Shown: positions 34,458 to 46,532 of the stretch, piece after piece
Layout: each line of letters starts with the position of its first letter
Numbering within the stretch: position 1 is the stretch's first letter
Assembly (NCBI GenBank): GCA_016647705.1
Contig: CM028326.1
Coordinates: 43,276,285-43,340,284 of the forward strand
Reading direction: 5' to 3'
Length of the DNA: 64,000 bases
Source of the DNA: Eucommia ulmoides
Lineage: Eukaryota > Streptophyta > Magnoliopsida > Garryales > Eucommiaceae
Notes under the pieces: model-generated
Told to the model about the DNA's origin: nothing
The model's input: only the letters and a program-made list of their open reading frames with translations
The model's database searches: none
Program-made: the position numbers and the translations under genes

Positions 34458-36180
34458 GGAGGTGATACTTTCATGTCTCACCTACCAGGTACGTGTTCAT
34501 AACCCTTGTAGTCATCATGCTATATGTTGTTGTTGGGAGCGCAGATAGGTCATTGTGGACACTGACCAATTCAAGTTTGGGGGGATGTCTATCTTGTTTT
34601 GTATGCATGATGTTTTTGTTTTGTTATGGGATATTTATGTTTCTTTTGTTACGTATGCTTTAAGTATGTATGTTTTTCTTTTTTGTAGACATTTTGATGG
34701 ATATGTAGTAGGCTTTAGTAGTTGTTAAACATTTTATAGTTTCAGTTAAATTGTAGTTTTTGTTTATGCATGTTTAGAAGTAAATTGTTGTGTTGCGAAT
34801 ATTTAGTGTAATGTATGCATATTTGTGTTTAGTTTAAGTATCAAATGTGTTTATGTATGAAGTAGTAATTGTGTGCTAAGTTTGAGAGTTCTTCTGGGCT
34901 ATTACCTGATGATGAAATTATCCCCTAATTGTTTATCAAGGTCAAGGGTAATGCCTATTCATGTGTGTTTTGTGTGCTTGACATTTCGATTAGGTAAAAG
35001 TCAGTTTGGATCCTAAATTGCACGATCACGTAGACTCATTGTATAGCTATTTAATTGATTTGACATCGATTATTTAGTAGCAAGTTCATAACAATTTTTG
35101 GGATTTTAGAACCTGATTGGGGAAAATTCGAGGTGAAATCCTAGGCGATGTAGCTCATCAGACATTATTTAGGCATTCATTTTGATCGCTTGAGGCGTTG
35201 AAGCCTACCATGTTATACGTTTACCCGTCGTTAGCTTGTCGAAGCGTGTAAGTCGTTTCAATTCTGAACATATAACAAATATCCTAGCCAATAAAACATT
35301 TTCCAAATGTATGTCGCTAAACCAAAGGCACAATTTAAGTCAAAATCAAGTGAGCATTTGTAAATGCTAATTGAAGTGAGCGGTTGGGTTTTGGGTGAAC
35401 TTTTGATTGGTTCGGTATTCAAGTACTCACTTGTCATTTTTCTATCGTATTCCCACACCCGTGAAATTGTACAAATCGAATAAGTTTTGGGGTGTGGTTA
35501 GTTATTAAACAAATTATATATGAAAATATAGTTATATTTTTGTTTTTTATTTTTTTTTATATAAGTGAGTACAATGTTTTAAAATGTTAGTTAAGGGTTG
35601 TTTCAAACTGATCTTTGGGGGTTCGAGTGTGCTTGAGCGCCAAGTGTTGTGCCTCAGCTATCGTTGAGTTTATAACGTTTACCTGTTTTCTATTCCTAAT
35701 ATACCCATGGCCAGTTGACAAAAACCGAACCAAGTTCTTTTGATCTGTTTGAATTTCCAAGCCTACATTAGTGGAAAGTGGAACCTAGTCTGGCATATGG
35801 ATATCCTAATCCTTTATGGTTTAAGTTATGATCTTTGTTCGTGAATAATCCAATCCAGTGTTTGGATAGTTGTATCATTGAGTTTTCACACACACACTTG
35901 AATAGATCTAAAATGGCATTTACAGATATTTCATGTTGAAATTCTAGAACACCACATGGTGCATTTTATTCTTGAACTTGATTTGATTGGGGGCCGTTGA
36001 GGAAAAAATATTTTGGTTTATTAGTTGAATTCAGAACTCACATGTCATTACTTCTAGTTTGTTTTTGTTTTTGTTTTTTTTCGTTTTTAGTATTGAAGTT
36101 AGTTAATTAGTAGTGATAGCTTATTTTAGTATTAGGGTGTTTTACTCAAGGACTAGAAAAATTCCAATTTTGGGGGTATT
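34458..36180 (+). other. AT-4 3' noncoding region
   Basis: It runs from the hairpin-2 equivalent to the LTR. Purine tracts AAGTTTGGGGG-type lie at 34573, 35482 and 36166, spaced 909 and 684 bp. Conserved phrases match 52251-53805 throughout. Short frames (for example minus 35258-35458) are not supported as genes. Confidence 0.82.
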
Positions 36181-37599
36181 TGATAGGTTGAAATTATCTA
36201 TTTATTTCCAAGTCGGATTTCGTAGTTTTCGAGTGTTTTTGTAATGTTTTAAATCGTTTATATTCGTTTTTATGTAAATCAGGTGTAGGGACAAAAACGG
36301 TTGATATTCTAGAAAATCAATAGGAATTCAGTGGAAAAACATTGAAAAAGATCGAAGAATCAAGATTGCAGCCTTACTGCTATAGCGATGATGCTCATCG
36401 TTATAGCACCAGTGTCAGGGGCTATTGATCCTTTGACCACTGCAGCAATGGCCTTCATCGCTACAACCATGAAAGGTTAGTAGCATTCTACCCAACCACT
36501 GCTACAGCGATGGCCCTCATCGCTACAACGATGAAAGGGCAGAAGCCTTACTGATCAACCATCACTGCAGCAATGTTTCCCATCGCTGCAGCAATCAATC
36601 AACCAACTGGCTTAGATCGTTTTAGATATTTTAAGGATATTTTCGGCCTTAGTTGATATCCAATCTTCCAACCTTGTATCATACATGTTTTTTACACTTG
36701 TGAGAATCCATAGTTCAAACCAAGAAATAGGATGACTCATTTGAGGAAGAGGAAACGATCTCAGAGCGATTTTTGCAGAAGTGGAACACTCCACTCTTTA
36801 GATTTGCCATTCTCTCTTTGTTTCCATCTTCATTTCTGAACTTTGCATCTTGATTGATGAATTTATTTTCATGTTTTAATGTATATTTGGTTGTGATCAT
36901 GGTTGGCTGAGTAAATATTATCTAGGGATTGATTAGTTCATGTATATGCATGTTTGAGTGAATATAGGTTTCATTAACGGTTGTTTCTCTTGATTCAATT
37001 GTGTTTACCATTTTATTACATCCTTGATATGCTTTCTATGGTATTAGGGTTAGTTTGAGAATACGGAGTTTGACAATCAGGAGAAGTAACCCCGGATTCG
37101 AACTAGGGTTAAACACAACGCGATGGTCTAATGTTTCGGGAGATTACTAGAATGTGTGCAATCTGTGAGGTTGGGTCAAGACTCATGTACTCATTTAGAT
37201 GCTAAATAGGGATATTGGCGTTAATACAAGGAGCATATTCGCTCACTTTACACTCGGGAGAGGTAGTGAAAAAGTTTACGATACCTAGATTGTCAAATAG
37301 GTTGAACACTGTTAATGTAAACTAAACGAAATCAAATTTGTATTAGTGAAAGAAATTAATCCCTAGGAAATCCATTTTCATATATTTAATCCCTAGTTGT
37401 TAGGTTTAATTAGTTTTCAATTTGCAAACACAAATAAATTCTTGAAACATCTAGATAATATTAAGCTATGTTAATTGTAGTACTTAACTAATCGCTTGAC
37501 AAATCCCAGTGGACGACACTCGATCTTAGGATCCACTATATTAAAACTTGACCTCGTGCACTTGCGAGTAAAATCAAAGCAATTAAAATATCTCCAACA
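36181..37599 (+). repeat. LTR shared by AT-4 (3') and AT-7 (5')
   Basis: It starts TGATAGGTTGAAATTATC directly after GGGGGTATT and ends CTCCAACA directly before AGTTT and a primer-binding site, TGGCGCTGTTGCCGGAGA (37606-37623). TGCA-type palindromes occupy 36375-36600; the core block is at 37062-37280. It is about 90% like 53806-55176. One LTR thus serves two adjoining interiors. Confidence 0.88.
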
Positions 37600-37739
37600 A
37601 GTTTTTGGCGCTGTTGCCGGAGATTTAGGTTACTGATTTAGTTGATATTACTACCAAGTAGTTGAATGTTAATCTTGACATTCTTTTATTTTATTTTGTT
37701 TTAATTTGTTTTTTTTAAATCGTTTTCATTTGTTGTGGT

Positions 37740-38760
37740 GATAAGTAGTGTATGTGACGTAGCCGGAGTCTGGAATTCTTAACTTTTGATCTTCAGATTG
37801 AACGTACATTGAGGAGATTTAGGAGAGAGAGAAGAAACCAAACTCAAGCCATGGTGGAAGGCAGTAATGATCATAAACCATGACAACCGCCGGTTCATTA
37901 GGCTCTATTGCAACAGCCGCCAGAACCGAAAGTTCAACAACAAGTACTTAGGGACTATTATCGACCCGTAATGTTTGAAAATTATTCTGGGATTCAGAGG
38001 CAGCTGATTCAATCCATTAACTTTGAGTTGAAACCTGCCTGAATCAACATGGTTTAGTAAAACCAACACGGCAGGAATTTTCACGAAGATCCAAATATCC
38101 ACTTGGCAACATTGTAGGAGATTTGTGATACGGTGAAAATAAATAGAGTCATAGAAGATATGATATGGCTTAGGTTATTTCCGTTTTTACTTCGAGATAG
38201 AGCACGGGGTTGGTTTCAGTCAGTCCAACCGGGGTACGTCAATACTTGGGAGGACCTAGCTCAAAGGTTCCTTACCAAGTTCTTTCCACCTTCGAAGACA
38301 TCATAGTTGAGAGGCGTGATTACATAATTTCGCCAACCGAATTTTGAGCCACTATTCGAAACTTAGGAAAGGTTCAAGGACTTATTAAGAAAGTGCCCCT
38401 AATACGAGTACTAAGATTGGTTTCAAACCTAACTCTTCTACAGCGGGTTGATGGGTAGACTAGAACAATTGTGGATGTCGCCTCGGGAGGTTTTTTTTAT
38501 CAAAAACTCCGGATGAAGCTAATGCACTTTTGGAAGATATGGCGGCCAACAACTACCAATGGCATAGTGAGAGAAACGTGGGACGAAATGTAGCCTCAAT
38601 TCATGAGGCCGATCTTCTTGCTACCTTGTCGGCCCAGGTGTCAAAGCTAATGAAACAACTGGTCGCCTTCTTCTACCAGAGATGCCTCGTCGAGTCGAGA
38701 AATAGAAAATGTGGCAAGTACATCGCAATCAGGAGTTGATAGCAAGTTTGAAGAATGCCA
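37740..38760 (+). pseudogene. gag: AT-7 gag with Retrotrans_gag core
   Basis: The basic RRFRRERRNQ-type N-terminus is followed by YYRPVMFENYSG and then the Retrotrans_gag core (Pfam PF03732, from memory): WLRLFPFLLRDRARGWFQSV, YVNTWEDLAQRFLTKFFPPS, a RGVIT-FRQ segment and a YSGLMGR segment. ALLEDMAANNYQWHSERN then opens the C-terminal part. Gag would form the particle. The core is missing from AT-3, AT-5 and AT-6. Fossil, several breaks. Confidence 0.85.
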
Positions 38761-39381
38761 TTTCGTCAACAACTGGGCCTACACCTTTTGGCTGGCCTAT
38801 AATATTCTAACTCATTAACACCCTGGAATTCGCAATCATGATAACTTTTCTTATGCGAATAATCAAAACACAATACAACCTCCTCCTAGATACTCGTCAC
38901 AAACTCAAGGATATCAACTGATGCAAGAAAACTGTCCTATGCAACAAACTCCGGTACAAAGCCATAAGCCACAGTTAGAAGACATGCTTGGCTCATTCAT
39001 GAAGAAAACATAAAGCATTATGCGAGAAATTCATAATAGGATCAACAAGCATGAGACGAGGCTAGACAATATTGAGACAACGTGCACCAATACAAATTCA
39101 ACTGTAAAGTCGTTGGAAACTTAAATTGGCCAACTTCCTGGTGCTATCAAAGGGCAAACCTCGGGGAAGTTTCCAAGTGATATGGAGACTAACCCAAGGG
39201 AGTGCAAAGTTATTACCTTAAGAAGCGGAAAGGAAGTCGAAGTACCAAATCCAACAGAGGAAGAGCGGAGAGAGAAAATTGAAGTTGAAGAGAAAATTGA
39301 GGAGAAAGTTGAGGGGAAGGAAGCCATTCCGGTTGACGAGAAGAATGAAGCACCAACGGTGATTCCGGGAAGAATCTAATT
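38761..39381 (+). pseudogene. gag: AT-7 gag C-terminus and gag-pol linker
   Basis: Segments PQLEDMLGSFMKKT, INKHETRLDNIETTCTNTN and then ECKVITLRSGKEVEVPNPTE lead into an acidic and Lys/Glu-rich linker. The 'VITLRSGKE' phrase is common in the Athila linker before protease. No clear CCHC zinc knuckle is visible. Confidence 0.7.
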
Positions 39382-40494
39382 TTGGACAATCCACTGATAC
39401 TCACTCCGCCTTTACCATATCCGCAACAATTTCAGAAGAAGAAATTGAATTCCCAATTTGCTAAATTTCTTCACATCTTCAAGAAAATCCATATAAACAT
39501 ACCGTTTGCCGATGCCTTGGAACAAATGCTCAATTACGGGAACTTCTTGAAAGATATCATGATAAAGAAGAACAAACTTGAGGAATACAAGATGGTCAAA
39601 TTAACAGAGGAATGTAGTATGATACTTCAAAGAATGTTGCCTCAAAAGTTGAAAGATCCCGGTAGTTTCACTCTTCCGTGCACTATTGGGAAATCTCACT
39701 TTGATAAGGTGCTTTGTGATTTAGGAGCGAGCATCAATCTAATGCCATCATCCATTTACCAGAAGTTGGGGTTTGGAAATGCAAAGTTGACTACGATTTC
39801 TCTACAAATGGCAGATCACTCATTGACCTATCTAAAGGGTATAATTGAAGATGTGTTGGTAAAGATGGAAACGTTCATATTTCCAGTGGATTTTGTCATT
39901 TTGGAATTGGATAAGGACCGGGAGATTCCAATAATACTTGGGAGGCCTTTCCTCGCCACGGGAAAGGCGTTGATTAATATTCGCAACGTAAACTTGATGT
40001 TGAGAGTAAATGAAGATGAAGTAAAATTCAATATTTTCAAGACAGTGAAGTTTCCAGATGAATGCCTAACATGCAATCAAATGGAAGTTGTGGACTCATG
40101 CGTTAGGGAATTCTTTCATAAAAATTTAAATCGAGATCCATTGGAGCATACTATCACAAATTCCCTATCTATGAGGGATTTTGGTAAAAAAAAAAAAAAA
40201 AAAGGCTCAACCAAGAAAGATGGTGTTGTGGACTATGTTCTATCTTTGGAAGCTATACCTAAAGATGTAGTGGATTCGGTTCAAGTGGAGACCATTGACG
40301 ACGAAGTTAGTTCACTCGAACCCTCAAATCCACCTCATGGTGGGTTAATTTTCAAGAAATTACCGGATCACCTTCAATATACATTCTTGGGGAAGACCTC
40401 AACTGATCTAGCCATCATCTCATCATCCTTGACTCAAGAACAAAAGAACAAGCTGCTTAGTATCTTGAAACAACATAAATCCGTATTTGCGTAG
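39382..40494 (+). pseudogene. pol: AT-7 pol: protease and linker
   Basis: The longest open stretch in the window, 370 codons. It contains KIHINIPFADALEQM, then the aspartic protease with LCDLGASINLMPSSIYQKLG (active-site Asp in CDLGAS), ITLQMADHS-like and EIPIILGRPFLATGKALIN. The linker has EFFHKNLNRDPLEHTITNSL, a Lys run, DGVVDYVLSLEAIPKDVV and ends KSVFA at the start of the RT region. The protease would process the polyprotein. A break follows. Confidence 0.88.
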
Positions 40495-40533
40495 TCTATT
40501 TTCGACATCAAGGGAATTAGCCCTACAATTTGC

Positions 40534-41090
40534 ATGCATAAGATCTTGATAGATGACTCATTTAAGCCTTTCAGGGAGCACCAAAGAAGTCTAAATCTAG
40601 TGATGAAAGAGGTGGTCCGAGCCGAGGTGTTGAAGCTATTGAATGCCAGAATTATATATGCTATTTCGAATAGTGAATGGGTGAGTCCAGTGCAAGTGGT
40701 TCCCAAGAAAGGAGGCATGATAGTGGTAAAGAATAAGACGAATGATCTAATTCCTACACGAACCATCACTAGATGGAGAGTGTGTATTGATTATAGAAAG
40801 TTGAACAAAACCACACGGAATGATCATTTTCCTCTACCATTCATTATCAAATATTAGATTGTCTTTCTAACTATGACCATTATTACTTTCTTGACGGCTA
40901 TTCAGGCTATAATCAAATAGCCATTGCACTAGAAGACCAAGAGAAAATAACTTTCACATGCCCGTACGGTACCTTTGCTTACAGTCGTATGCCATTTGGT
41001 CTTCGCAATGCTTCGGCAACATTCCAACAGTGTATGATGGCTATCTTTTCGGACATGGTGGAGGACATAACGGAAGTATAATAGAAGTAT
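40534..41090 (+). pseudogene. pol: AT-7 pol: reverse transcriptase
   Basis: Motifs include FKPFREHQRSLNLVMKEVVR, EVLKLLNARIIYAI, SEWVSPVQVVPKKGG, RVCIDYRKLNKTTRNDHFPL and, in another frame, FLDGYSGYNQIAI and a FGL-NA-ATFQ-type box. The segment around the catalytic xDD box is incomplete relative to AT-4. Fossil with several breaks. Confidence 0.83.
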
Positions 41091-41810
41091 TCATAAGGAG
41101 AAGCATTTAGTTCTCAATTGGGAAAAGTGTCATTTCATGGTCAAAGAGGGAATTGTCTTTGGCCATCGGGTCTCTTCCAAAGGGCTTGAAGTGGATCGGG
41201 CGAAGATTGAGATAATTGAGAAACTTTCACTACCAATCAATGTGAAGGGAGTCTGAAGTTTCTTAATCCATGTCGGCTTCTACCAACGTTTCATAAAAGA
41301 ATTTTCAAAAACGGGAAAGTTATTATGTCATTTGCTTGAAAAAAAAAAAACACTGTTAATGTTTTATGAAGCTTTTGTGGAAGCATTCAATGCTATGAAG
41401 GAGAAGTTGATCTCAACTCCAATTATAGTCTCTCCAGATTGGAATGAACCTTTTGAAATCAAGTGTGATGCGAGCGACTATATGGTTGGAGCTATTTTAG
41501 GCCAACGCAAGGACAAGATTTTCTAATCCATATACTAAACGAGCAAAACGTTGAATGGTGCTCAATAGAATTACACCACCATTGAGAAGGAGATGTTGGT
41601 GATGGTCTTGGCATATGATAAGTTTCGATCTTATATTATAGGCTCCAAAGTGATACTCTATGTGAACCATGCCGCCATCCGGTACTTATTTGCGAAGAAG
41701 GATGCCAAGCCGCGTCTAATCCGGTTGATTTTCTTGCTCCAGGAATTTGATGCTAAAATTAGAGATAAAAAGGGGAGTGAGAATGTGGTTGTCGATCATC
41801 TCTCCCGCTT
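41091..41810 (+). pseudogene. pol: AT-7 pol: connection and RNase H
   Basis: VSSKGLEVDRAKIEIIEKL leads into the thumb. EPFEIKCDASDYMVGAILGQ is the RNase H start with catalytic Asp. [40 protein letters not shown] and [20 protein letters not shown] complete it. Close to AT-4, slightly better kept. Confidence 0.83.
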
Positions 41811-42666
41811 GTGCAAGAAGATGTTGATGATTCTTGTATCACGGAAGTTTTCCCGGATAAGCAATTGTTCAATGTCGAAACCAAACTTCTGTGGTTCGCG
41901 AATATAATCAACAATCTCACATGCAAGTTGTTGCCGCCGGACCTATTAAATGCCCAGAGGAAGAAATTTCTATTCGATGCGAAGCATTACATGTGGGATG
42001 ACCCAATGTTGTTTAAAAAAAGCGCTGACCAAGTCGTCTGAAGATGTGTTCCATAAGAGAAAATGGAAAGCAATCTATACCATTGCCATTCATGACCGTT
42101 TAACGGGCATTTTGGAGCGACATGGATGGCCACTAAGGTGGTTCAGTCAGGTTTTTCCTGGCCAATGCTCTTTCGTGATTTATATACATTTGTAAAAACC
42201 TATGATAGATGCCAAAGGGTTGGAAACATCTCAAGACGACATGAGTTTCCACTTACATCCATTCTCGAGTTGGAGCTTTTTCATGTATGGGGTTTGATTT
42301 CATGGCTCCATTTCTATCGTCCTCTGTCTAGGAGTACATTTTACTGGTAGTGGATTACGTGTCCAAATGGGTTGAGGCTGTGGAAACGCCAACCAACGAT
42401 GCGAAGGTTGTTATGAAATTCCTTCACAAGAACATAATGATAAGGTTCTGGACTCCTTGAGTCATTATCAGTAATGAAGGGACCCACTTTTGTAATAAAA
42501 TGTTTAATACTTGACTGACAAAGTATGGAGTCTGGCATAAGGTGGCACTTCTACACCATCCACAAACAAACGGCCAAGTTGAAGTGTCAATCAAGAGATA
42601 AAGTAAATCTTAGAGAAGACGATTCACACTATCTGTAAGGATTGTATGGTGAAATTAGATGATACA
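41811..42666 (+). pseudogene. pol: AT-7 pol: integrase, first part
   Basis: The leader [20 protein letters not shown] and MWDDPMLFKKSADQVV precede the zinc-finger region, followed by SGFSWPMLFRDLYTFVKTYD with RCQRVGNISRRHEFPL, then a core track with VDYVSKWVEAVETPTNDAKV. AT-8 then interrupts at ATACA. Fossil. Confidence 0.83.
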
Positions 42667-44227
42667 TGATAGGTGTAAAATACCTATCTAATTCTAAACC
42701 GAATTTGCCAGTTTTCAAGTACTTTATTGAAGTTTGAATATCGTTTTAGCTGTTTTTATTAGTTAGGAGTAGGGAAGTAAACAATTGGCAAACTGAGCGA
42801 AATGGTACAAAAAGGGTAGCCAAAAAGATGAAAAAAGGAGGTTTCAAATAACAGAGTAATTCCGCCTAGGCGAAGTTTCCACCGCCTAGGCGGAAATTCA
42901 ATAGAAAGATGCAAAAACTGAAGATTTGAAATCCGCCTAGGCGAAGTTTCCACCGCCTAGGCGGAAATCCGTCAGAAGGTTGTAAGGGCTGAAGTATTGA
43001 ATCCACCTAGGCAAAGTTTCCACCGCCTAGGCTGAAATCCATCAGAATGCAGAATGAACTGAACTGCTGGATTGAGTTGCACTACTGTAAATCCGCCTAG
43101 GCGAAGTAGCTACCGCCTAGGCAGAATTCCATCAGAAAGATAAGGAGCCAAGAATTTAGTCCTCCGCCTAAGAGAAGATTCTACCGCTTAGGCGGAATTC
43201 AAACCGACTTAAGCTCCGCCTAAGCGAAATTTCTACCGCTTAGGCGAAAATCACAGAACAGGTCAAAATATCTGTTTAGATATTTTTGAACCCCTGAGCC
43301 TATAAATACCCCTTGGCCACATCTGAAACAGGTTGTTGAAGAACCCTAACCCTAGTAAAGAGCTCTTAAGCCATATTTTGAAGATCAAGAAGGAGGTTCA
43401 TCATTCGGACAAAGAAGGATAACTTGCGGATCGATCATTAGCGACAGTGAACCGTTTCACTTCCAGATTTGATCGTTTCTCTTATTTTGTAGGGTATATG
43501 GCTAAGATCTTATAGTAGTAGTTAAATGTTACTTAGGTGTAGTCGAAATCATGTAATCGTTTAGTTGAATGAATTAATGTTACTTTAATGTGTTGTTTGT
43601 CTAAATCCAATTGTGTTTACCGTTATTCTTCATATTATGCTTGTATAGATAAAATGAGAATACGGGGTTTGACACTCGGGAGAGGTAACCCCGAATTCGG
43701 ACTAGGGTAAATACAACGTGACTTTCTAACGACCCAGGAGGGCGTTAGAACGCATGCAACCCATGACGTTGGCTCAAAACTCACGCGACCTAGGGTCGTT
43801 AAGGCATTGAAAGGGACTTCTTCGCTGGCACGAAGTCGTGTAATCCCCCGTCTTACACTCGAGAGAGGTAGCGGAGGAGTTATTGATACAGAGGTTGTCG
43901 GATAAGATAAAAACTGTTATAGCTAACTAAATGACATCGATTATGCATTATATGAAAGAGATTAATACCTAAGTAATTAGTGTAATTAGAACTAACCCAA
44001 TAGTTGTAGTCTATCTTAGTATAGTAAATAGAAAACAAACGAATTACGATTAGTCGAGATAATACGAAACTATGCAAATCACAATACTCAACCGAATTAC
44101 ACGAATTTCCCAGTGGAACGATATCCGGTCCTAAAAGATCCATTATATTAAAACTAGACCTCGTATACTTGCGAATAGTCCAATTACCGCGAGGAGGAAA
44201 CAAGGTTGTGAATCCGAGCGCGTAACA
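42667..44227 (+). repeat. 5' LTR of AT-8
   Basis: It starts TGATAGGTGTAAAATACC and ends GAGCGCGTAACA. Paired palindromes CCGCCTAGGCG with spacer AAGTTTCCA run through 42862-43250; the later ones are CCGCCTAAGCG/CCGCTTAGGCGG. The core block is at 43664-43880. Confidence 0.92.
43301..43308 (+). promoter_or_regulatory. TATA box in AT-8 LTR
   Basis: TATAAATA in GAGCCTATAAATACCCC, about 60 bp after the palindrome cluster. The 3' LTR has the same box at 48866-48873. This is the clearest promoter candidate among the Athila-type LTRs here. Confidence 0.65.
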
Positions 44228-44380
44228 AGTTTTTAGCGCCGTTGCTGGGAAAATGTGTTGTAATTTGGTTGATATTGTGACCAAGTGGTTGAATATTAAT
44301 CCTGACAATTCTTTTCTTTTATTTTACTTTAAATTATTTGTTTAATTTGTTTTGAGAGATGTGATCAAACAGAGCATACA

Positions 44381-44681
44381 ATGAAGAAGGAGTTGGAATT
44401 CTTGGCTCTTGATCCCGAGATTGAGCATATGTTGAAAAGGATAAGGAGAGAGAGAAGAAACCAACTTCAATACAATGAATCACAATCCAACAAAGCATTC
44501 TATCCAAAATGCCTTGTCTATGAGAGATTTTGGTGAAAAATGCTCAAGCAAATGTCCCGTAGGTACTATCGAGATAGAAGGCGAAGACGGACAAACTTTC
44601 CGAGTCAACGGGGAGCGGATCAAGCACTACTTCAAGGATGAAGAGCGAATTGTGGAGAACATCTCCCTCGTTGAAAGATAG
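44381..44681 (+). pseudogene. gag: AT-8 gag start and fused short frame
   Basis: An ATG opens KKELEFLALDPEIEHMLKRI followed by RRERRN, the usual Athila Gag N-terminus. A second open frame (44475-44681, 68 codons) holds SMRDFGEK, as in the pol linker, then EGEDGQTFRVNGERIKHYF, the tail that follows integrase in AT-4 and AT-7. So only the extreme ends of the gag-pol region are represented. No enzyme domain remains. Confidence 0.7.
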
Positions 44682-44929
44682 AGCCAAAATTCATAAACGT
44701 CCATGCTAGGGACGTAAAACCAAGCAACATCTTTTGATATGACATCGAGGGTAACGAATATTCCCAACTTTTGTATAAATACCTTTTTGGAGATCGTATT
44801 GATCTCGTAATACTAATTTTTTGTGGTGAATTGATGACGTTAGATACTTAGGATTGATTTGCATGCTAAAACTAATTTAAGGATTGAAGAGGAAATAAGA
44901 AGTGTAGAGAAACAATGTGAAAACCTGAA

Positions 44930-45365
44930 GGAATCCAGCTTAGGTCCACACTGGAAAAAATTCACCTAAGCGGTAAACCCACCGCCTAGGTGAACATTGG
45001 ACAAAAAGGCTGAGAAATCATTCTGGCGTAAATTCGCCTAAGCGGTAAACCCATCGCCTAGGCGAAAATTGGACAGAAAAAGTCAGCATTTTTACACTGT
45101 CGAAATTTTGCCTAGGCGGTAAAACCACCGCCTAGGCGGAAAATTGAAGAAAAGCTGAACTTTCACACTGGTGTAAACTCGCCCCAGCGGAAAACCCACC
45201 GCCTAAGCGGATTTACAACCAAATCAGGGTTTCACACTGGTGTAAACTCGCCCCGGCGGAAAACCCATCGCCTAAGCGGATTTACACTAGTGAGTTTTTA
45301 AAAATGAAAAGGCGCCAATCCGCCTAAGCGGTAAAACCACCACCTAGGCGAATTTATGCGAACTC
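44930..45365 (+). repeat. Internal palindrome cluster of AT-8
   Basis: Six doublets of GCCTAGGC/GCCTAAGC palindromes lie within 430 bp, for example GCCTAGGCGG, spacer TAAAACCA, CCGCCTAGGCGG at 45107-45142. The four central bases are mostly CTAG, as in the AT-8 LTRs, while the spacer differs from the LTR spacer (AAGTTTCCA). It sits between the pol tail and post-pol ORF, like 50230-50400 in AT-7. Confidence 0.85.
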
Positions 45366-46011
45366 TGTTTTTAAAACGCACAGTCCACTTCGCAAACGTC
45401 ATTTCCCTCCTAAAAATTTCAAGAAACCTCTCAACTTCACCATCCCAAATCCCTTCCTCCTGTTAAAGATTTATCCTACATTGCTAAAAACTTGGATTTT
45501 CACCAACAATCTTCGTCCAAACGTGGAATTTCTCCTCCCATTTTCGAAAATTAGGGTTCGAACGGTGAAACATTACGATATCACCCTCCAGTGATTTGAT
45601 CTAAATTTATCAACAAGTAAGTGTCAATGATCCTATTTTTCATTTAGATGTTGAAATATGTGCTTCATTTGTTCATTTCTTTCAAAAATCATTGGATTTG
45701 GTTAGACCCCTAAACCCCTTTTAACCTTAAGTTGCGATTTTTATGTTGTTTGGGATTGAGGAATGATTAATGGTAAACCCTATCATGTTTTTGTGTTGCT
45801 ATAAAATGTGAATAAAATATTGAACGCTACATTGCGACAAAAATGTGATTTGGTTATGGTTGGTGGAATATCTTGTGAAATTTGTATTGATTGGTTTTGG
45901 TTGGCATATGTTTAAGAAAATAGGGCATTGTGTGTTCGCTGACCAGGGTTTGAATTGCGAGTTCTATTGTTATTATTGTGGTTGGTGTTATGATTGTGAT
46001 TTACAGGAAAA
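45366..46011 (+). other. AT-8 leader before post-pol ORF
   Basis: AT-rich noncoding DNA resembling 50400-51014 in AT-7 in position, with a TCAACAAGTAAGTGTC donor-like site near 45610 and an acceptor-like TTTACAGGAAAAATGGC just before the ORF at 46012. A spliced leader for the downstream ORF is possible; splicing is known for downstream ORFs of some plant gypsy elements, but here it is only suggested. The frame 45845-46036 has no supporting feature. Confidence 0.4.
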
Positions 46012-46532
46012 ATGGCAAAGCGACGCCGGTTTTTGAAACCGATCCCCAAGATTTGGCATCAATTTATCTGCTGCACCAATCTGCTCCCTACCTCCCATGT
46101 GTCCGATGTTGCCAAGGAGCAAGCATTTATGCTATACAGCATTGATAGAGGGTCGCCCGTCAATGTCGGTTGGCACATCTACTCGTCAATAATTCATACT
46201 GCTAGGACAACAAAGGGTTGTGAAAGGGCAGACCAGGTGAAGAAGAGGAAGGTCAAGAAGATGAAGAAGCCGGTCCTTCGGAGCCGCCAATGCCTACCAC
46301 CAGTCGAGCCCAAATCACCCAAATCTCACGAGATGTCCATAATCTCCAGTCCGATGTGAGTCAACTTCAAGCTAATTTGGCTCAGATGGAGAACTACATG
46401 AAGTCCTACATCCGGCAACAAGATCAAAACCAACGAGTCATATTCGAGCATTTTGGAATCGACATGGCGCGTTATACGCCCGTGCCGCTTTCCGATCCGG
46501 ATGAGCCGCCACCGCCATCTCCTCCACAATAA
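46012..46532 (+). pseudogene. AT-8 post-pol ORF
   Basis: It starts AKRRRFLKPIPKIWHQFICC and carries SHVSDVAKEQAFMLYSIDRG and SPVNVGWHIYSSIIHTART, matching the end of the domain in AT-7 (51600-51720). The C-terminus has TQISRDVHNLQSDVSQLQAN, LAQMENYMKSYIRQQDQNQR (heptad pattern, likely coiled coil) and a Pro-rich end PDEPPPPSPPQ. The domain's first half is absent. Unknown function. The hairpin-2 equivalent (AGGAGG/CCTCCT) follows at 46539-46566. Fossil. Confidence 0.72.

Larger units (their letters stand above)
3597..37599 (+). mobile_element. AT-4, large Athila-type element, heavily interrupted
   Basis: AT-4 is pieced by position, not sequence repair: protease fragment 3597-3742, pol 9143-12330, post-pol leader and ORF 12331-13344, rest of that ORF 33744-34457, 3' noncoding region 34458-36180, and LTR 36181-37599. 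It hosts AT-2, AT-3 and AT-5. Its 5' LTR and gag lie left of the window. The final LTR directly abuts a primer-binding site and gag, so it is shared with AT-7 in tandem. It is clearly broken, with many breaks in its coding parts plus three insertions. Confidence 0.8.

Noticed and set aside
42862-43250. Regularly spaced CCGCCTAGGCG repeats looking like a CRISPR-like array
   Set aside because: Units are 10-12 bp palindromes, spacers are conserved and not unique, and the array lies in a plant LTR.
43880-44308. 142-codon minus-strand frame in the AT-8 5' LTR
   Set aside because: It spans LTR end and primer-binding site, has no family match, and no counterpart in related LTRs.
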